A DNA stretch of 64,000 nucleotides, taken from NCBI RefSeq assembly GCF_900110775.1, contig NZ_FOEP01000003.1, forward strand, positions 349,473 through 413,472. Reading direction: 5' to 3'. The first letter of the stretch is position 1; each line of letters starts with the position of its first letter. Positions 43,498 through 58,277 of the stretch are shown one piece after another. Made by a program: the position numbers and the translations under genes. This DNA is from Thalassovita taeanensis. Its GTDB lineage: Bacteria > Pseudomonadota > Alphaproteobacteria > Rhodobacterales > Rhodobacteraceae. Below the pieces are notes generated by a model that saw nothing but the letters and a program-made list of their open reading frames with translations, ran no database searches and was not told the origin of the DNA.

Positions 43498-45905
43498 AAT
43501 TCACTCTCTCCTGGCTGAAAGAGCACCTGGATACGCAGGCCACTCTGGATGAAATCCTCTATGCCCTGACCGATCTGGGTCTGGAGGTCGAAGGCGTTGA
43601 AGACCCGGCGGCGAAGCTCAAAGACTTCACCATCGCTAAGGTCACGCATGCCGAAAAACACCCCGACGCCGACAAGCTGCGCGTCTGCACGGTTGATACC
43701 GACGAGGGCGAGAAGCAGATCGTTTGCGGCGCGCCCAACGCGCGCGAAGGCATCACCGTGGTTCTGTGCAAGCCCGGCAGCTACATCCCCGGTTTGGATA
43801 TCACTATCTCGGTCGGCAAAATCCGCGGCGTTGAAAGCCATGGCATGATGGCCTCCGAACGCGAGCTGGAGCTGTCAGAGGAGCACGACGGCATTATCGA
43901 ACTGCCCTCGGGCGAGGTTGGTCAGCGCTTCGTTGATTGGCTGGCGAAAAACGATCCCGCCCGCGTCGACCCGGTGATCGAGATCGCCATCACTCCCAAC
44001 CGCCCCGATGCTTTGGGCGTGCGCGGTATTGCGCTGGATCTGGCCGCGCGCGGCCTTGGCACGCTGAAGCCTGCCAAAACCGCCGAGATTGATGGGCAGT
44101 TTTCCTGTCCCATCGCCGTCAGCATCGACGAAGACACCCGGGAAGACGGTTGCGAGGTTTTCGCCGGTCGCCTGATCCGCAACGTCACGAATGTGCCCAG
44201 CCCGCAATGGCTGCAAACTCAGCTGCGCGCGCTTGGGCTGCGGCCGATTTCGGCACTGGTCGATGTGACCAACTTCTTCACCTATGATCGCAACCGGCCT
44301 TTGCACGTCTTTGACGCCGACAAGGTGCAGGGCAGCCTGCGCATCCATCGCGCGGCGGGCGGCGAAACCATGGTGGGGCTGGACGAAAAGGAACACACGT
44401 TCAGTGCCGGGCAGGTTGTGATTTCGGATGACGCGGGCATCGAGTCCGTCGCCGGGATCATGGGGGGGCTGGCCACGGGTTGCACGTTAGAGACCACCAA
44501 TGTCTTCCTCGAGGCTGCCGTCTGGGAGCCGGTACAGATCGCCATGACCGGTCGCGCGCTGAAGATCAACTCGGACGCGCGCTATCGCAACGAACGCGGG
44601 ATCGACCCGGCCTATAACATGCAGGCTCTGGATGACGCGACGCAGATGATCCTTGACCTGTGCGGCGGCGAACCTTCGGATGTGGTCGTGGCGGGGCAGG
44701 TGCCCGACGTCAGCCGTGCCTACAAGCTGGACGCAAGCCGCGTGTCCTCGTTGGTTGGCATGGACATTCCCGAAAGCGAACAGCGCCAGACCCTGACCAA
44801 GCTGGGCTTCCGGCTTGAGGGCAACATGGCGCATGTGCCGTCGTGGCGCCCCGATGTGCTGGGCGAGGCTGATCTGGTGGAAGAGGTGGCGCGGATCGCG
44901 TCGCTGACCAAGCTCAAAGGCAAGCCGATGCCGCGCGCCCACACCGGCGTGCCCAAGCCGATCCTGTCACCGCAACAAAAGCGCGAACAGATCGCCCGGC
45001 GGACCACGGCCGCGTTGGGGTATAATGAGTGTGTGACCTATTCCTTCATCGATCGGGACAGCGCGGCGCTGTTCGGTGGCGGCACTGATGTGACCATGCT
45101 GGAGAACCCGATTTCCAGCGAAATGAGCCATATGCGCCCCGATCTTCTGGCCGGTTTGTTGCTGGCGGCGGCGCGCAATCAAGCCCGCGGCTTTGCCGAT
45201 TTGGCCCTGTTCGAGGTGGGCCCCGTTTTCAGCGGTGGTGAACCTGGCGAGCAGCAGTTGCAGGTTGCGGGCCTTCTGATCGGGCGCACTGGCCCCAAGG
45301 ACGTGCACGGTACCGCGCGCGCGGTGGATCTCTATGATGCCAAGGCGGACGCCGAGGCGGTTCTGGCCGCCATCGGTGCCCCTGCCAAGGTGCAGATCCT
45401 GCGCGATGCGCCGGGCTGGTTCCATCCGGGGCGCTCTGGCCGCATTTGTCTGGGGCCGAAAAAGGTGCTGGGCGTGTTTGGCGAATTGCACCCGAAAGTG
45501 CTGGACGCCATGGATGTGAAAGGCCCCGCCGTGGCCTTCGCCCTCTGGCCCGCTCAAGTCCCCGAGGCGCGCAGCAAATCGGCCACCCGCCCGGCATTGG
45601 CGCTGCGCGATCTGCAAGCGGTCGAGCGTGACTTCGCGTTCGTCGTGGACAGCAAGGTCGAGGCGCTGACGCTGGTCAATGCCGCCGCCGGAGCAGACAA
45701 GGCGCTGATCGACGGGGTGCGGGTCTTCGACCAGTTCACCGGCGATAAGGCCGAGGCGCAGATGGGCGAGGGCAAGAAATCCATCGCCATCACAGTGCGC
45801 CTGCAGCCGGTCGAGGCAACCCTGAAAGAGGCCGAGATCGAGGCCGTGGCGAAAAAAGTCGTCGAAAAAGTGGCCAAAGCGACCGGCGGTGTGTTGCGCG
45901 GCTGA
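43494..45905 (+). CDS. pheT: Phenylalanyl-tRNA synthetase beta subunit
   Basis: PheT completes the (alpha-beta)2 PheRS, binds tRNA-Phe and edits mischarged Tyr. The 803-residue protein has an N-terminal tRNA-binding domain (about 40-155, with VTHAEKHPDADKLRVC), the B3/B4 editing region (ALVDVTNFFTYDRNRPLHVFDADKV), a B5 domain, a catalytic-like core (VTYSFIDRDSA, ENPISSEMSHMRPDLL) and a C-terminal anticodon-binding fold (about 705-800). Its ATG overlaps the stop of the inserted gene. Confidence 0.98.
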   Translation: MKFTLSWLKEHLDTQATLDEILYALTDLGLEVEGVEDPAAKLKDFTIAKVTHAEKHPDADKLRVCTVDTDEGEKQIVCGAPNAREGITVVLCKPGSYIPGLDITISVGKIRGVESHGMMASERELELSEEHDGIIELPSGEVGQRFVDWLAKNDPARVDPVIEIAITPNRPDALGVRGIALDLAARGLGTLKPAKTAEIDGQFSCPIAVSIDEDTREDGCEVFAGRLIRNVTNVPSPQWLQTQLRALGLRPISALVDVTNFFTYDRNRPLHVFDADKVQGSLRIHRAAGGETMVGLDEKEHTFSAGQVVISDDAGIESVAGIMGGLATGCTLETTNVFLEAAVWEPVQIAMTGRALKINSDARYRNERGIDPAYNMQALDDATQMILDLCGGEPSDVVVAGQVPDVSRAYKLDASRVSSLVGMDIPESEQRQTLTKLGFRLEGNMAHVPSWRPDVLGEADLVEEVARIASLTKLKGKPMPRAHTGVPKPILSPQQKREQIARRTTAALGYNECVTYSFIDRDSAALFGGGTDVTMLENPISSEMSHMRPDLLAGLLLAAARNQARGFADLALFEVGPVFSGGEPGEQQLQVAGLLIGRTGPKDVHGTARAVDLYDAKADAEAVLAAIGAPAKVQILRDAPGWFHPGRSGRICLGPKKVLGVFGELHPKVLDAMDVKGPAVAFALWPAQVPEARSKSATRPALALRDLQAVERDFAFVVDSKVEALTLVNAAAGADKALIDGVRVFDQFTGDKAEAQMGEGKKSIAITVRLQPVEATLKEAEIEAVAKKVVEKVAKATGGVLRG

Positions 45906-45972
45906 TCCAACCTGCGGGGCGGCGTTGTGGCGCAGCCCCGTGCCGACAGGGCTAATCCCGTCGCAACTCCCC

Positions 45973-46001
45973 TTGAAATCGGGCACTGATCCGCGTATGT
46001 G
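45973..46001 (+). promoter_or_regulatory. Candidate promoter of secE
   Basis: TTGAAA (45973-45978), a 17-base spacer and TATGTG (45996-46001) lie 32 bases before the secE start codon. Spacing is good, the -10 element is fair. Confidence 0.5.
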
Positions 46002-46032
46002 CCCCCTGTTCCTGACAGAGAAGACAGCTTAC

Positions 46033-46230
46033 ATGGCACGCACTAATCCGCTTCAATTCATTCAGCAGGTCCGCAGCGAAGTGGGCAAGGTCGCTTGGCC
46101 GACCCGCCGCGAGGTCATGCTGACGACCGTGATGGTGTTTGCGATGGCCGCAGTAACTGCGGTTTTCTTCGCGTTGGTCGATCTGGCAATCAAGGGCGGC
46201 TTGCGTGGCCTGTTGTCCTTTTTCGGCTAA
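46033..46230 (+). CDS. secE: Preprotein translocase subunit SecE
   Basis: SecE is the small essential subunit of the SecYEG protein-export channel. The 65-residue protein begins MARTNPLQFIQQVRSEVGKVAWPTRREV, the conserved cytoplasmic amphipathic helix, followed by one membrane helix (about residues 33-53), the short one-helix form usual in most bacteria. The start at 46033 is set by this motif. nusG follows, but 216 bases away behind a hairpin with a T-run. Trp-tRNA, often upstream in other genomes, was not found. Confidence 0.96.
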   Translation: MARTNPLQFIQQVRSEVGKVAWPTRREVMLTTVMVFAMAAVTAVFFALVDLAIKGGLRGLLSFFG

Positions 46231-46330
46231 GGCCGATCTCGGCCAGGACTGGCCGAGGCAGGGCGAAATCACACCTTCACTCTTGAATTCCGTCTGAGTC
46301 GGGGGTAGGTGACAAGCCTGATCTGAAAAT

Positions 46331-46365
46331 GGCGTGCTGCGATTCGTGTTGCACGCCGATTTTTT
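46331..46365 (+). terminator. Terminator between secE and nusG
   Basis: GGCGTGC (46331-46337) pairs with GCACGCC (46351-46357) around a 13-base loop and is followed by GATTTTTT (T-run 46360-46365). It is a good intrinsic terminator, so nusG may need a separate promoter or the hairpin may be an attenuator. A 14-base perfect palindrome, GGCGATTAATCGCC, follows at 46378-46391. Confidence 0.72.
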
Positions 46366-46446
46366 GTTTCAGAAGATGGCGATTAATCGCCTGATAGAAT
46401 TAAGAATTTCGGCCCTAGGGTCGAAGGATGCAAGGACTGGGTCAAG

Positions 46447-46980
46447 ATGGCGAAGCGGTGGTATTCGGTGAGCGTGCTCTCGAACTTCGAGAAAAAAATC
46501 GCCGAACAGATCAGGCAATCCGCTATCGAGAGCGGTCTTGAGGACGATATCGAAGAAGTTTTGGTGCCCACCGAAGAGGTGATTGAGATTCGTCGTGGCA
46601 AAAAGGTCACGTCCGAGCGCCGCTTCATGCCCGGCTATGTGCTGGTCCGCATGGAGATGAGCGACCGTGGCTACCACCTGATCAACTCGATCAACCGCGT
46701 TACTGGGTTTCTGGGCCCGCAAGGTCGCCCGATGCCGATGCGCGATGCAGAAGTAAACGCGATCCTGAACCGTGTGCAGGAAGGCGAGGATCAGCCCCGC
46801 ACGCTCATCCGCTTCGAAGTGGGTGAGAAGGTCAAGGTCAACGACGGCCCGTTCGAAGATTTCGACGGCATGATCGAGGAAGTGGACGAAGACGCACAGC
46901 GCCTCAAGGTGTCGGTGTCGATCTTTGGTCGCGAAACCCCGGTCGAACTGGAATTCGCTCAGGTCACCAAGCAGGTCTGA
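46447..46980 (+). CDS. nusG: Transcription elongation and antitermination factor NusG
   Basis: NusG binds RNA polymerase, reduces pausing and links it to Rho or the ribosome. The 177-residue protein has the NGN domain ([20 protein letters not shown] start, then [14 protein letters not shown]) and a C-terminal KOW domain ([46 protein letters not shown]). Length and motifs are standard. It stands between secE and rplK as usual. The secE-nusG gap carries a terminator, so it may be transcribed separately from secE; the rplK gap has only 103 bases. Confidence 0.98.
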   Translation: MAKRWYSVSVLSNFEKKIAEQIRQSAIESGLEDDIEEVLVPTEEVIEIRRGKKVTSERRFMPGYVLVRMEMSDRGYHLINSINRVTGFLGPQGRPMPMRDAEVNAILNRVQEGEDQPRTLIRFEVGEKVKVNDGPFEDFDGMIEEVDEDAQRLKVSVSIFGRETPVELEFAQVTKQV

Positions 46981-47083
46981 GCGTGTAACTTGCGGGAGGC
47001 GAGGGGCGCGCGCGCCCCGGACCGGACCGCACAACTCGAACCTGCCGACGCGTCGCGCAGGTGTTGGAAAAAGGAGAGGCCAC
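46981..47083 (+). promoter_or_regulatory. Structured leader of rplK
   Basis: The gap before rplK contains the perfect palindrome GGGGCGCGCGCGCCCC (47003-47018) and a stem CCTGC/GCAGG around CGACGCGTCG (47041-47061). In many bacteria L1 binds the rplKA leader to repress translation; I see candidate stems but cannot prove an L1 site. Confidence 0.45.
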
Positions 47084-47509
47084 ATGGCCAAGAAACTGAT
47101 CGGGAAGCTGAAGCTCCAGGTGAAAGCCGGGCAAGCCAACCCCTCCCCGCCCGTCGGTCCCGCACTGGGTCAGCGCGGCATCAACATTATGGAATTCTGC
47201 AAGGCGTTCAACGCCAAGACTGCAGATATGGAGCCCGGCGCACCGTGCCCGACCGTGATTTCCTACTATCAGGACAAGTCGTTCACGATGGAAATCAAGA
47301 CGCCGCCCGCGTCGTATTACCTGAAGAAGGCTGCTAAACTGAAGGGCGGCTCGAAAAAGCCCGGCCACGACGTTGCAGGTTCTGTGACCATCAAGCAGGT
47401 CAAAGAGATCGCGGAAGCCAAGATGCCCGACCTGAACGCCAATGACGTTGAAGCGGCGATGCAGATTGTTATGGGCTCGGCCCGCTCCATGGGCATTGAG
47501 GTGAAGTAA
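47084..47509 (+). CDS. rplK: Ribosomal protein uL11
   Basis: uL11 binds the GTPase centre of 23S rRNA. The 141-residue protein begins [20 protein letters not shown] and has the [20 protein letters not shown] signature, then the C-terminal rRNA-binding domain ([27 protein letters not shown]). AAGGAGAGG lies before the ATG; a longer frame open from 46925 runs through nusG. rplA starts one base after its stop codon, so the two are coupled. Confidence 0.98.
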   Translation: MAKKLIGKLKLQVKAGQANPSPPVGPALGQRGINIMEFCKAFNAKTADMEPGAPCPTVISYYQDKSFTMEIKTPPASYYLKKAAKLKGGSKKPGHDVAGSVTIKQVKEIAEAKMPDLNANDVEAAMQIVMGSARSMGIEVK

Positions 47510-47510
47510 G

Positions 47511-48209
47511 ATGGCAAAGTTCGGAAAACGCACCCGCGCCGCTCGTGAGGCTTTCGCTGGCAAGCAGGATCTGACGGTTGAAGAAGCCGTTGCTCTGGTC
47601 AAGGCAAATGCCACATCCAAGTTCGACGAAACCGTCGAGATCGCCATGAACCTGGGTGTCGACCCGCGTCACGCTGACCAGATGGTTCGCGGCGTGGTTG
47701 GTCTGCCCAACGGCACCGGCAAAACCGTTCGGGTTGCCGTGTTCGCACGTGGCCCCAAAGCTGACGAAGCTCTGGCCGCCGGTGCAGACATTGTTGGCGC
47801 AGAAGACCTGATGGAAACCATTCTGGGCGGCAAGATCGAATTCGATCGCTGCATCGCCACCCCGGATATGATGCCTGTCGTTGGTCGTCTCGGCAAAGTC
47901 CTTGGTCCGCGCAACTTGATGCCGAACCCCAAGGTCGGCACCGTGACCATGGATGTCAAAGCTGCAATCGAAGCTGCCAAGGGTGGCGAAGTTCAGTTCA
48001 AGGCTGAAAAGGCCGGTGTTGTGCATGCTGGCGTCGGCAAAGCCTCGTTCGACGAAGCCAAGCTGGTCGAAAACATTCGCGCCTTTGTTGGCGCCGTGTC
48101 GCGCGCCCGCCCGACTGGTGCCAAAGGCGCCTACATGAAGAAAGTCGCGATCTCCTCGACCATGGGTCCGGGTGTCTCGATCGATCTGGGCAGCGTAACC
48201 GCCGAGTAA
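47511..48209 (+). CDS. rplA: Ribosomal protein uL1
   Basis: uL1 forms the L1 stalk and, in many bacteria, represses its own operon by binding the rplK leader. The 232-residue protein starts [19 protein letters not shown], and contains [20 protein letters not shown] and the rRNA-binding [18 protein letters not shown]. It starts one base after rplK. The next gene, rplJ, is 308 bases away behind a structured leader. Confidence 0.98.
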   Translation: MAKFGKRTRAAREAFAGKQDLTVEEAVALVKANATSKFDETVEIAMNLGVDPRHADQMVRGVVGLPNGTGKTVRVAVFARGPKADEALAAGADIVGAEDLMETILGGKIEFDRCIATPDMMPVVGRLGKVLGPRNLMPNPKVGTVTMDVKAAIEAAKGGEVQFKAEKAGVVHAGVGKASFDEAKLVENIRAFVGAVSRARPTGAKGAYMKKVAISSTMGPGVSIDLGSVTAE

Positions 48210-48517
48210 TCGGTCGGTCGCAATCGCGACGGATCAGACCGGTGGCGGGCATGTCTCGCCACGGTCAAAGAATTCCGCGGGGTTTCCCGCAGAATGGCGG
48301 GGCCGCAAGGCCCTGTCCTGTCCGAGACGGAGGGTTCAGGCGAAAGTCTGAATAATTCCTTCCTGAGATGGGGAGCGAGACGAATTGACCGCAGGGACCG
48401 TTCCCTCGGGTGATCTGGCCTCGGGACCCTGAAATTGGACCCGAACGGCCCCAACGCCGCGTTTGGCAGAGGGGCTTAACTGAGCCGGGGGGCAACCCCC
48501 AAATTTGGAGTGAAACT
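48210..48517 (+). promoter_or_regulatory. Long structured leader of rplJ-rplL
   Basis: No gene is present in these 308 bases. Hairpins are visible: GCGGG/CCCGC at 48277-48290, and GGGGG-CAA-CCCCC at 48488-48500 directly before the rplJ ribosome site. The setting matches the L10 leader that, in other bacteria, binds the L10(L7/L12) complex to repress translation. The promoter may also lie here, but no clear -35/-10 pair was seen. Confidence 0.55.
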
Positions 48518-49033
48518 GTGGATAGAGCACAAAAAGAGAAACTGGTCGAAGAACTCGGCCAGATCTTTGAAAGCTCTGGCGTTGTGGTCGTAGCCCACTA
48601 CGCAGGTCTTACGGTTGCTGAGATGCAGGACCTTCGGGCGCGTATGCGTACCGTCGGCGGGTCCGTTCGCGTCGCCAAGAACAAGCTCGCCAAGATCGCC
48701 CTTGAAGGGAAGCCTTGCGAAAGCATCGGCAATCTTCTGACGGGCATGACCGTACTTACCTACTCCGAGGACCCCGTGGCAGCTGCCAAGGTGGCCGAGG
48801 ACTTCGCCAAGGACAACAAGAAGTTTGAAATTCTTGGTGGTGCAATGGGTGAGACGGCTCTGGACCGGGCCGGTGTCGAAGCCGTGTCGAAAATGCCGTC
48901 GCGCGAGGAGCTTATTGCTTCGATCGTTGGCTGCATTGGCGCACCTGCTTCCAACATCGCCGGTGCGATTGGCGCGCCTGCTTCGAATATTGCGTCCATC
49001 TTGTCCACGATCGAGGACAAGGCGGCCGCTTGA
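48518..49033 (+). CDS. rplJ: Ribosomal protein uL10
   Basis: uL10 forms the base of the ribosomal stalk on which L7/L12 dimers sit. The 171-residue protein starts with GTG ([17 protein letters not shown]) after TTTGGAG, and has [23 protein letters not shown] and the C-terminal alanine-rich helix that carries L7/L12 ([23 protein letters not shown]). A short duplication, IGAPASNIA.., is repeated at the end and is common in alphaproteobacterial L10. rplL follows after 69 bases. Confidence 0.98.
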   Translation: MDRAQKEKLVEELGQIFESSGVVVVAHYAGLTVAEMQDLRARMRTVGGSVRVAKNKLAKIALEGKPCESIGNLLTGMTVLTYSEDPVAAAKVAEDFAKDNKKFEILGGAMGETALDRAGVEAVSKMPSREELIASIVGCIGAPASNIAGAIGAPASNIASILSTIEDKAAA

Positions 49034-49102
49034 GCAACCTAATGATCTGCGTGGGGCAATGCTCGCACGTTGGAACACATCTAATGAGACGGAAACAGTA
49101 CA

Positions 49103-49480
49103 ATGGCTGATCTGAAAAAACTGGCTGAAGAGATCGTCAACCTGACGCTTCTTGAAGCACAAGAACTGAAAACTATCCTGAAGGACGAATACGGCATCGA
49201 GCCCGCTGCTGGCGGCGCTGTCATGATGGCTGGTCCTGCGGACGCCGGCGGTGCGGCTGCTGAAGAGCAGACCGAATTCGACGTCATCCTGAAATCGGCA
49301 GGCGCTTCCAAGATCAACGTGATCAAAGAAGTCCGCTCGATCACCGGTCTGGGCCTGAAAGAAGCCAAAGACCTGGTCGATGCTGGTGGCAAAGCTGTTA
49401 AAGAGCAGGTTTCCAAAGCCGAAGCTGACGACATCAAAGCCAAGCTGGAAGCAGCTGGCGCCGAAGTCGAGGTTAAGTAA
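49103..49480 (+). CDS. rplL: Ribosomal protein bL12 (L7/L12)
   Basis: L7/L12 is the multi-copy stalk protein that recruits GTPase factors. The 125-residue protein starts [20 protein letters not shown] and has the hinge (rich in Ala and Gly, about 38-55) and the C-terminal factor-binding domain ([31 protein letters not shown]). Length is normal. Two hairpins in the gap to rpoB probably reduce polymerase synthesis relative to ribosomal protein. Confidence 0.98.
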   Translation: MADLKKLAEEIVNLTLLEAQELKTILKDEYGIEPAAGGAVMMAGPADAGGAAAEEQTEFDVILKSAGASKINVIKEVRSITGLGLKEAKDLVDAGGKAVKEQVSKAEADDIKAKLEAAGAEVEVK

Positions 49481-49511
49481 TCTCTGCCGGGGCAACCCGG
49501 AATTGAGTGAA

Positions 49512-49581
49512 GGCTGGGTCCGGTTTTTCCGGGCCCAGCCGAACCTGTCTTAGCAAGGGTTTTCGTGCAAAACCCTTTCTT
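49512..49581 (+). terminator. Two hairpins between rplL and rpoB
   Basis: GGCTGGGTCCGG/CCGGGCCCAGCC (49512-49523 with 49529-49540; loop TTTTT, one G-T pair) is followed by AAGGGTTTT/AAAACCCTT (49555-49563 with 49569-49577) and TCTT. The first lacks a following T-run and the second has a short one, so partial termination (attenuation), as known in E. coli at this place, is the likely function. Confidence 0.65.
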
Positions 49582-49719
49582 AGGTGCGGTTCAACGATCG
49601 GGAGGCCTCTGGTGGGACAGGGGCCGTGAATGGATCAGAATCAGACCGTCTCGTATGGGCGAGGTGCCGGGGCCCGACGGCATCCGCGTCCGGTGAGAAA
49701 CTGAAAGGTGACATCGACC

Positions 49720-52700
49720 ATGGCTCAATCCTTCCTTGGCCAGAAACGTTTGCGTAAATACTATGGCAAAATCCGCGAAGTGCTGGAGATGCCGAACCTG
49801 ATCGAGGTTCAGAAATCCTCGTATGATCTGTTCCTGAACTCCGGTGATCAGCTTCAGCCGCTTGACGGCGAAGGCATCATGGGGGTTTTCCAGTCGGTCT
49901 TCCCGATCAAGGATTTCAACGAAACCAGCGTGCTGGAGTTCGTGAAATACGATCTGGAAAAGCCGAAATACGATGTCGAAGAGTGCATGCAGCGCGACAT
50001 GACCTATGCGGCACCGCTGAAGGTCACCCTGCGTCTGATCGTGTTTGATATCGACGAAGATACCGGCGCGAAATCGGTCAAAGACATCAAAGAACAGGAC
50101 GTATTCATGGGTGACATGCCCTTGATGACACCCAACGGTACGTTCGTTGTGAACGGCACCGAGCGTGTGATCGTGTCCCAGATGCACCGTTCACCGGGCG
50201 TGTTCTTCGACCACGACAAAGGTAAAACACACAGCTCGGGCAAGCTGTTGTTCGCCTGCCGCATCATTCCCTATCGCGGCTCGTGGCTCGACTTTGAATT
50301 CGACGCCAAAGATATCGTGTTCTGCCGGATCGACCGCCGCCGCAAGCTGCCGGTGACGACGCTGCTGTATGCGCTGGGTCTTGATCAGGAATCCATCATG
50401 GATGCCTATTACGACACGATCGATTTCAAACTGGAGAAGAACAAGGGCTGGGTTACCAAGTTCTTCCCCGACCGTGCACGCGGCACCCGTCCCACCTATG
50501 ATCTGGTTGATGCGGCCACCGGCGAAATCATCGCCGAGGCTGGCAAGAAAGTCACGCCGCGCGCGGTCAAGCAGCTCAAGGACGAAGGCAAGGTTACCGA
50601 TCTTCTGGTGCCCTTCGAGCATATCGTCGGTAAATTTGTCGCCAAGGACATCATCAACGAGGAAACCGGCGCGATTTATATCGAAGCTGGCGACGAGTTG
50701 ACGCTGGAATTCGACAAGGATGGCGACATCACTGGTGGTACGTTGCAAGAGCTGATGACAGCGGGCGTGACCGAGATCCCCGTGCTGGATATCGACAACA
50801 TCAACGTCGGTGCCTACATCCGCAACACCATGGCGATGGACAAGAACATGGGCCGCGACACCGCGCTCATGGACATCTACCGCGTCATGCGCCCAGGCGA
50901 GCCGCCCACCGTCGAAGCCGCGTCGAACCTGTTCGACACGTTGTTCTTCGATAGCGAGCGTTATGACCTGTCCGCCGTTGGCCGCGTGAAAATGAACATG
51001 CGTCTGGCGTTGGATGCCGAAGACACGCAGCGCACCCTGCGCCGCGAAGACATCATCGCCTGCATCAAAGCGCTGGTTGAACTGCGCGACGGCAAAGGCG
51101 ACATCGACGACATCGACCACCTCGGCAACCGTCGTGTGCGTTCGGTCGGCGAACTGATGGAAAACCAGTACCGCGTCGGCCTGCTGCGTATGGAACGCGC
51201 GATCAAAGAGCGTATGTCCAGTGTCGAAATCGACACCGTGATGCCGCAGGATCTGATCAACGCCAAACCCGCAGCGGCGGCCGTGCGTGAATTCTTCGGC
51301 TCCTCGCAGCTGTCGCAGTTCATGGACCAAACCAACCCGCTGTCCGAAGTGACGCATAAGCGTCGCCTTTCGGCGCTTGGGCCGGGCGGTTTGACCCGCG
51401 AACGCGCAGGCTTCGAAGTGCGCGACGTTCACCCGACCCACTATGGTCGGATGTGCCCGATTGAAACGCCCGAAGGCCCGAACATTGGTCTGATCAACAG
51501 TCTGGCCACCTTCGCGCGCGTCAACAAATATGGCTTCATCGAAACCCCGTACCGTGTTGTCACCGACAGCAAGGTTACGGACGAAGTCCACTACATGTCC
51601 GCGACCGAGGAAATGCGCCACACCGTGGCGCAGGCCAACGCCTCGCTGGACGAAGACGGCAAGTTCATCAACGATCTGGTCAGCACCCGCCAGTCGGGCG
51701 ACTACACTCTGGCTCCGCGCGAAAGTGTGGACCTGATTGACGTCAGCCCGAAGCAGTTGGTCTCGGTTGCGGCCTCGCTGATCCCCTTCCTTGAAAACGA
51801 CGACGCCAACCGCGCTCTGATGGGCTCGAACATGCAGCGTCAGGCGGTTCCGCTTCTGCGGGCCGAGGCGCCGCTGGTCGGCACCGGTATCGAGGAAATC
51901 GTGGCACGCGACTCGGGTGCGGCCTATATGGCCAAACGCGCCGGGATCATCGACCAGGTCGATGCCCAGCGTATCGTGATCCGCGCGACCGAGGATCTGG
52001 AGCTTGGCGATGCGGGGGTTGATATCTACCGCATGCGCAAATTCCAGCGATCGAACCAGAACACCTGCATCAACCAGCGTCCGCTGGTGAAGGTGGGCGA
52101 TACGGTTCAGAAGGGCGAAGTCATCGCCGATGGTCCCTCGACCGATATGGGCGAACTGGCCCTTGGCAAGAACGTTATCGTCGCGTTCATGCCATGGAAC
52201 GGCTACAACTACGAAGACTCGATCCTGATCTCCGAGCGGATCGCGCGTGATGACGTCTTTACCTCGATCCACATCGAGGAATTTGAAGTCGCCGCACGTG
52301 ACACCAAGCTTGGGCCGGAAGAGATCACCCGCGATATCCCCAACGTCGGCGAGGAAGCCCTGCGCAACCTCGACGAGGCGGGCATCGTTTACATCGGCGC
52401 CGATGTAGAGCCGGGCGATATCCTGGTCGGCAAGATCACCCCCAAAGGCGAAAGCCCGATGACGCCGGAAGAGAAACTCCTGCGCGCCATCTTCGGTGAA
52501 AAAGCCTCTGACGTGCGCGATACCTCGCTGCGCGTGAAACCGGGTGATTTCGGCACGGTCGTCGAAGTGCGCGTCTTCAACCGCCATGGCGTTGAAAAAG
52601 ACGAACGCGCGCTGCAGATCGAGCGGGAAGAAGTCGAGCGTCTGGCGCGTGACCGCGACGACGAGATGGCGATCCTTGATCGCAACATCTATGCCCGTCT

Positions 52701-53856
52701 CAAGTCGATGATCCTTGGAAAGGTGGCTGTCAAAGGCCCCAAAGGTGTCAGATCCAACGCCGAGATCAACGAAGAGCTGCTGCAAACCCTGACCCGTGGT
52801 CAGTGGTGGCAGTTGGCCCTGAAAGACGAGGCCGACGCACAGGTGGTCGAGGCCCTGCACGAGCAGTACGAGGTGCAAAAGCGCACCTTGGATGCCCGTT
52901 TCGAAGACAAGGTCGAGAAAGTTCGCCGTGGCGACGACCTGCCGCCGGGCGTGATGAAAATGGTCAAAGTCTTTGTTGCCGTGAAGCGCAAGCTTCAGCC
53001 GGGTGACAAGATGGCCGGTCGTCACGGCAACAAGGGTGTGATCTCGAAAGTGGTCCCGATGGAGGACATGCCGTTCCTCGCCGACGGGACGCCGGTCGAT
53101 TTCTGTTTGAACCCGCTGGGTGTTCCGTCGCGTATGAACGTCGGTCAGATCCTCGAAACCCACATGGGTTGGGCTGCTCGTGGTCTGGGTATCAACGTCG
53201 ATGAGGCGCTGCAAAGCTACCGCCGCTCCGGCGACCTGACCCCGGTTCGCGAAGCCATGGCGCTTGCCTATGGTGACGACGTTTACGCCGAAGGCATCAC
53301 CGACATGGACGAAACCCTGTTGGTCGAAGCCGCAGGCAACGTCACCCGCGGTGTGCCGATTGCAACGCCGGTCTTTGACGGCGCGAAAGAGGCGGACGTG
53401 AACGACGCGCTGACCCGTGCAGGCTTTGATACCTCGGGCCAGTCGGTGCTGTTTGACGGTCGTACCGGCGAACAGTTCGCACGCAAGGTCACAGTGGGTG
53501 TCAAATACCTGCTGAAACTGCACCACCTTGTGGACGACAAGATCCACGCGCGTTCCACCGGGCCATACAGCCTTGTCACGCAGCAGCCGTTGGGCGGTAA
53601 AGCTCAGTTCGGTGGCCAGCGTTTCGGGGAAATGGAAGTCTGGGCACTGGAAGCATACGGCGCCGCCTATACCCTGCAGGAAATGCTGACGGTTAAATCG
53701 GATGACGTGGCAGGCCGGACCAAGGTCTATGAAAGCATCGTCAAGGGCGAGGACAACTTCGAGGCCGGCGTGCCTGAGAGCTTCAACGTTCTCGTGAAAG
53801 AAGTCCGTGGCCTCGGCCTGAACATGGAACTCCTGGATGCGGAGGGTGAGGATTAA
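49720..53856 (+). CDS. rpoB: RNA polymerase beta subunit
   Basis: RpoB forms half of the RNA polymerase active cleft. The 1378-residue protein starts [19 protein letters not shown] and keeps the family segments, including the rifampicin region [19 protein letters not shown] with [11 protein letters not shown] in unmutated form, and the C-terminal [23 protein letters not shown]. The start at 49720 follows AAAGGTG; a GTG four codons earlier is less likely. Regulation is by the rplJL leader plus the hairpins at 49512-49581. Confidence 0.99.
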   Translation: MAQSFLGQKRLRKYYGKIREVLEMPNLIEVQKSSYDLFLNSGDQLQPLDGEGIMGVFQSVFPIKDFNETSVLEFVKYDLEKPKYDVEECMQRDMTYAAPLKVTLRLIVFDIDEDTGAKSVKDIKEQDVFMGDMPLMTPNGTFVVNGTERVIVSQMHRSPGVFFDHDKGKTHSSGKLLFACRIIPYRGSWLDFEFDAKDIVFCRIDRRRKLPVTTLLYALGLDQESIMDAYYDTIDFKLEKNKGWVTKFFPDRARGTRPTYDLVDAATGEIIAEAGKKVTPRAVKQLKDEGKVTDLLVPFEHIVGKFVAKDIINEETGAIYIEAGDELTLEFDKDGDITGGTLQELMTAGVTEIPVLDIDNINVGAYIRNTMAMDKNMGRDTALMDIYRVMRPGEPPTVEAASNLFDTLFFDSERYDLSAVGRVKMNMRLALDAEDTQRTLRREDIIACIKALVELRDGKGDIDDIDHLGNRRVRSVGELMENQYRVGLLRMERAIKERMSSVEIDTVMPQDLINAKPAAAAVREFFGSSQLSQFMDQTNPLSEVTHKRRLSALGPGGLTRERAGFEVRDVHPTHYGRMCPIETPEGPNIGLINSLATFARVNKYGFIETPYRVVTDSKVTDEVHYMSATEEMRHTVAQANASLDEDGKFINDLVSTRQSGDYTLAPRESVDLIDVSPKQLVSVAASLIPFLENDDANRALMGSNMQRQAVPLLRAEAPLVGTGIEEIVARDSGAAYMAKRAGIIDQVDAQRIVIRATEDLELGDAGVDIYRMRKFQRSNQNTCINQRPLVKVGDTVQKGEVIADGPSTDMGELALGKNVIVAFMPWNGYNYEDSILISERIARDDVFTSIHIEEFEVAARDTKLGPEEITRDIPNVGEEALRNLDEAGIVYIGADVEPGDILVGKITPKGESPMTPEEKLLRAIFGEKASDVRDTSLRVKPGDFGTVVEVRVFNRHGVEKDERALQIEREEVERLARDRDDEMAILDRNIYARLKSMILGKVAVKGPKGVRSNAEINEELLQTLTRGQWWQLALKDEADAQVVEALHEQYEVQKRTLDARFEDKVEKVRRGDDLPPGVMKMVKVFVAVKRKLQPGDKMAGRHGNKGVISKVVPMEDMPFLADGTPVDFCLNPLGVPSRMNVGQILETHMGWAARGLGINVDEALQSYRRSGDLTPVREAMALAYGDDVYAEGITDMDETLLVEAAGNVTRGVPIATPVFDGAKEADVNDALTRAGFDTSGQSVLFDGRTGEQFARKVTVGVKYLLKLHHLVDDKIHARSTGPYSLVTQQPLGGKAQFGGQRFGEMEVWALEAYGAAYTLQEMLTVKSDDVAGRTKVYESIVKGEDNFEAGVPESFNVLVKEVRGLGLNMELLDAEGED

Positions 53857-53909
53857 GGGCCCCGCGCCCCAACCCTCACCCCATCCCGCACAAATTTGAG
53901 GACATCAAA

Positions 53910-58151
<4,242 letters not shown>

Positions 58152-58176
58152 TATTCGATCAACGTATTGATATTGC

Positions 58177-58206
58177 AAAGGCCCCCGCTTCTGGCGGGGG
58201 CCTTTT
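58177..58206 (+). terminator. Intrinsic terminator of rpoBC
   Basis: AAAGGCCCCCGC (58177-58188), loop TTCTG, GCGGGGGCCTTTT (58194-58206) is a long GC stem with A and T runs, 25 bases after the rpoC stop codon. Confidence 0.92.
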
Positions 58207-58277
58207 GCGTTCAGATTTACCTTGCGGTCGCGCCCTGCGACGGTAACGTCGCGCCGATCCAACGAGGCGGTTCCCCA

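Noticed and set aside
45906..46032. Search for tRNA-Trp upstream of secE
   Set aside because: No cloverleaf can be drawn; only a promoter-like pair is present.
50191..53547. A 1118-codon minus-strand frame opposite rpoB
   Set aside because: Same cause; no ribosome site or motif supports it.
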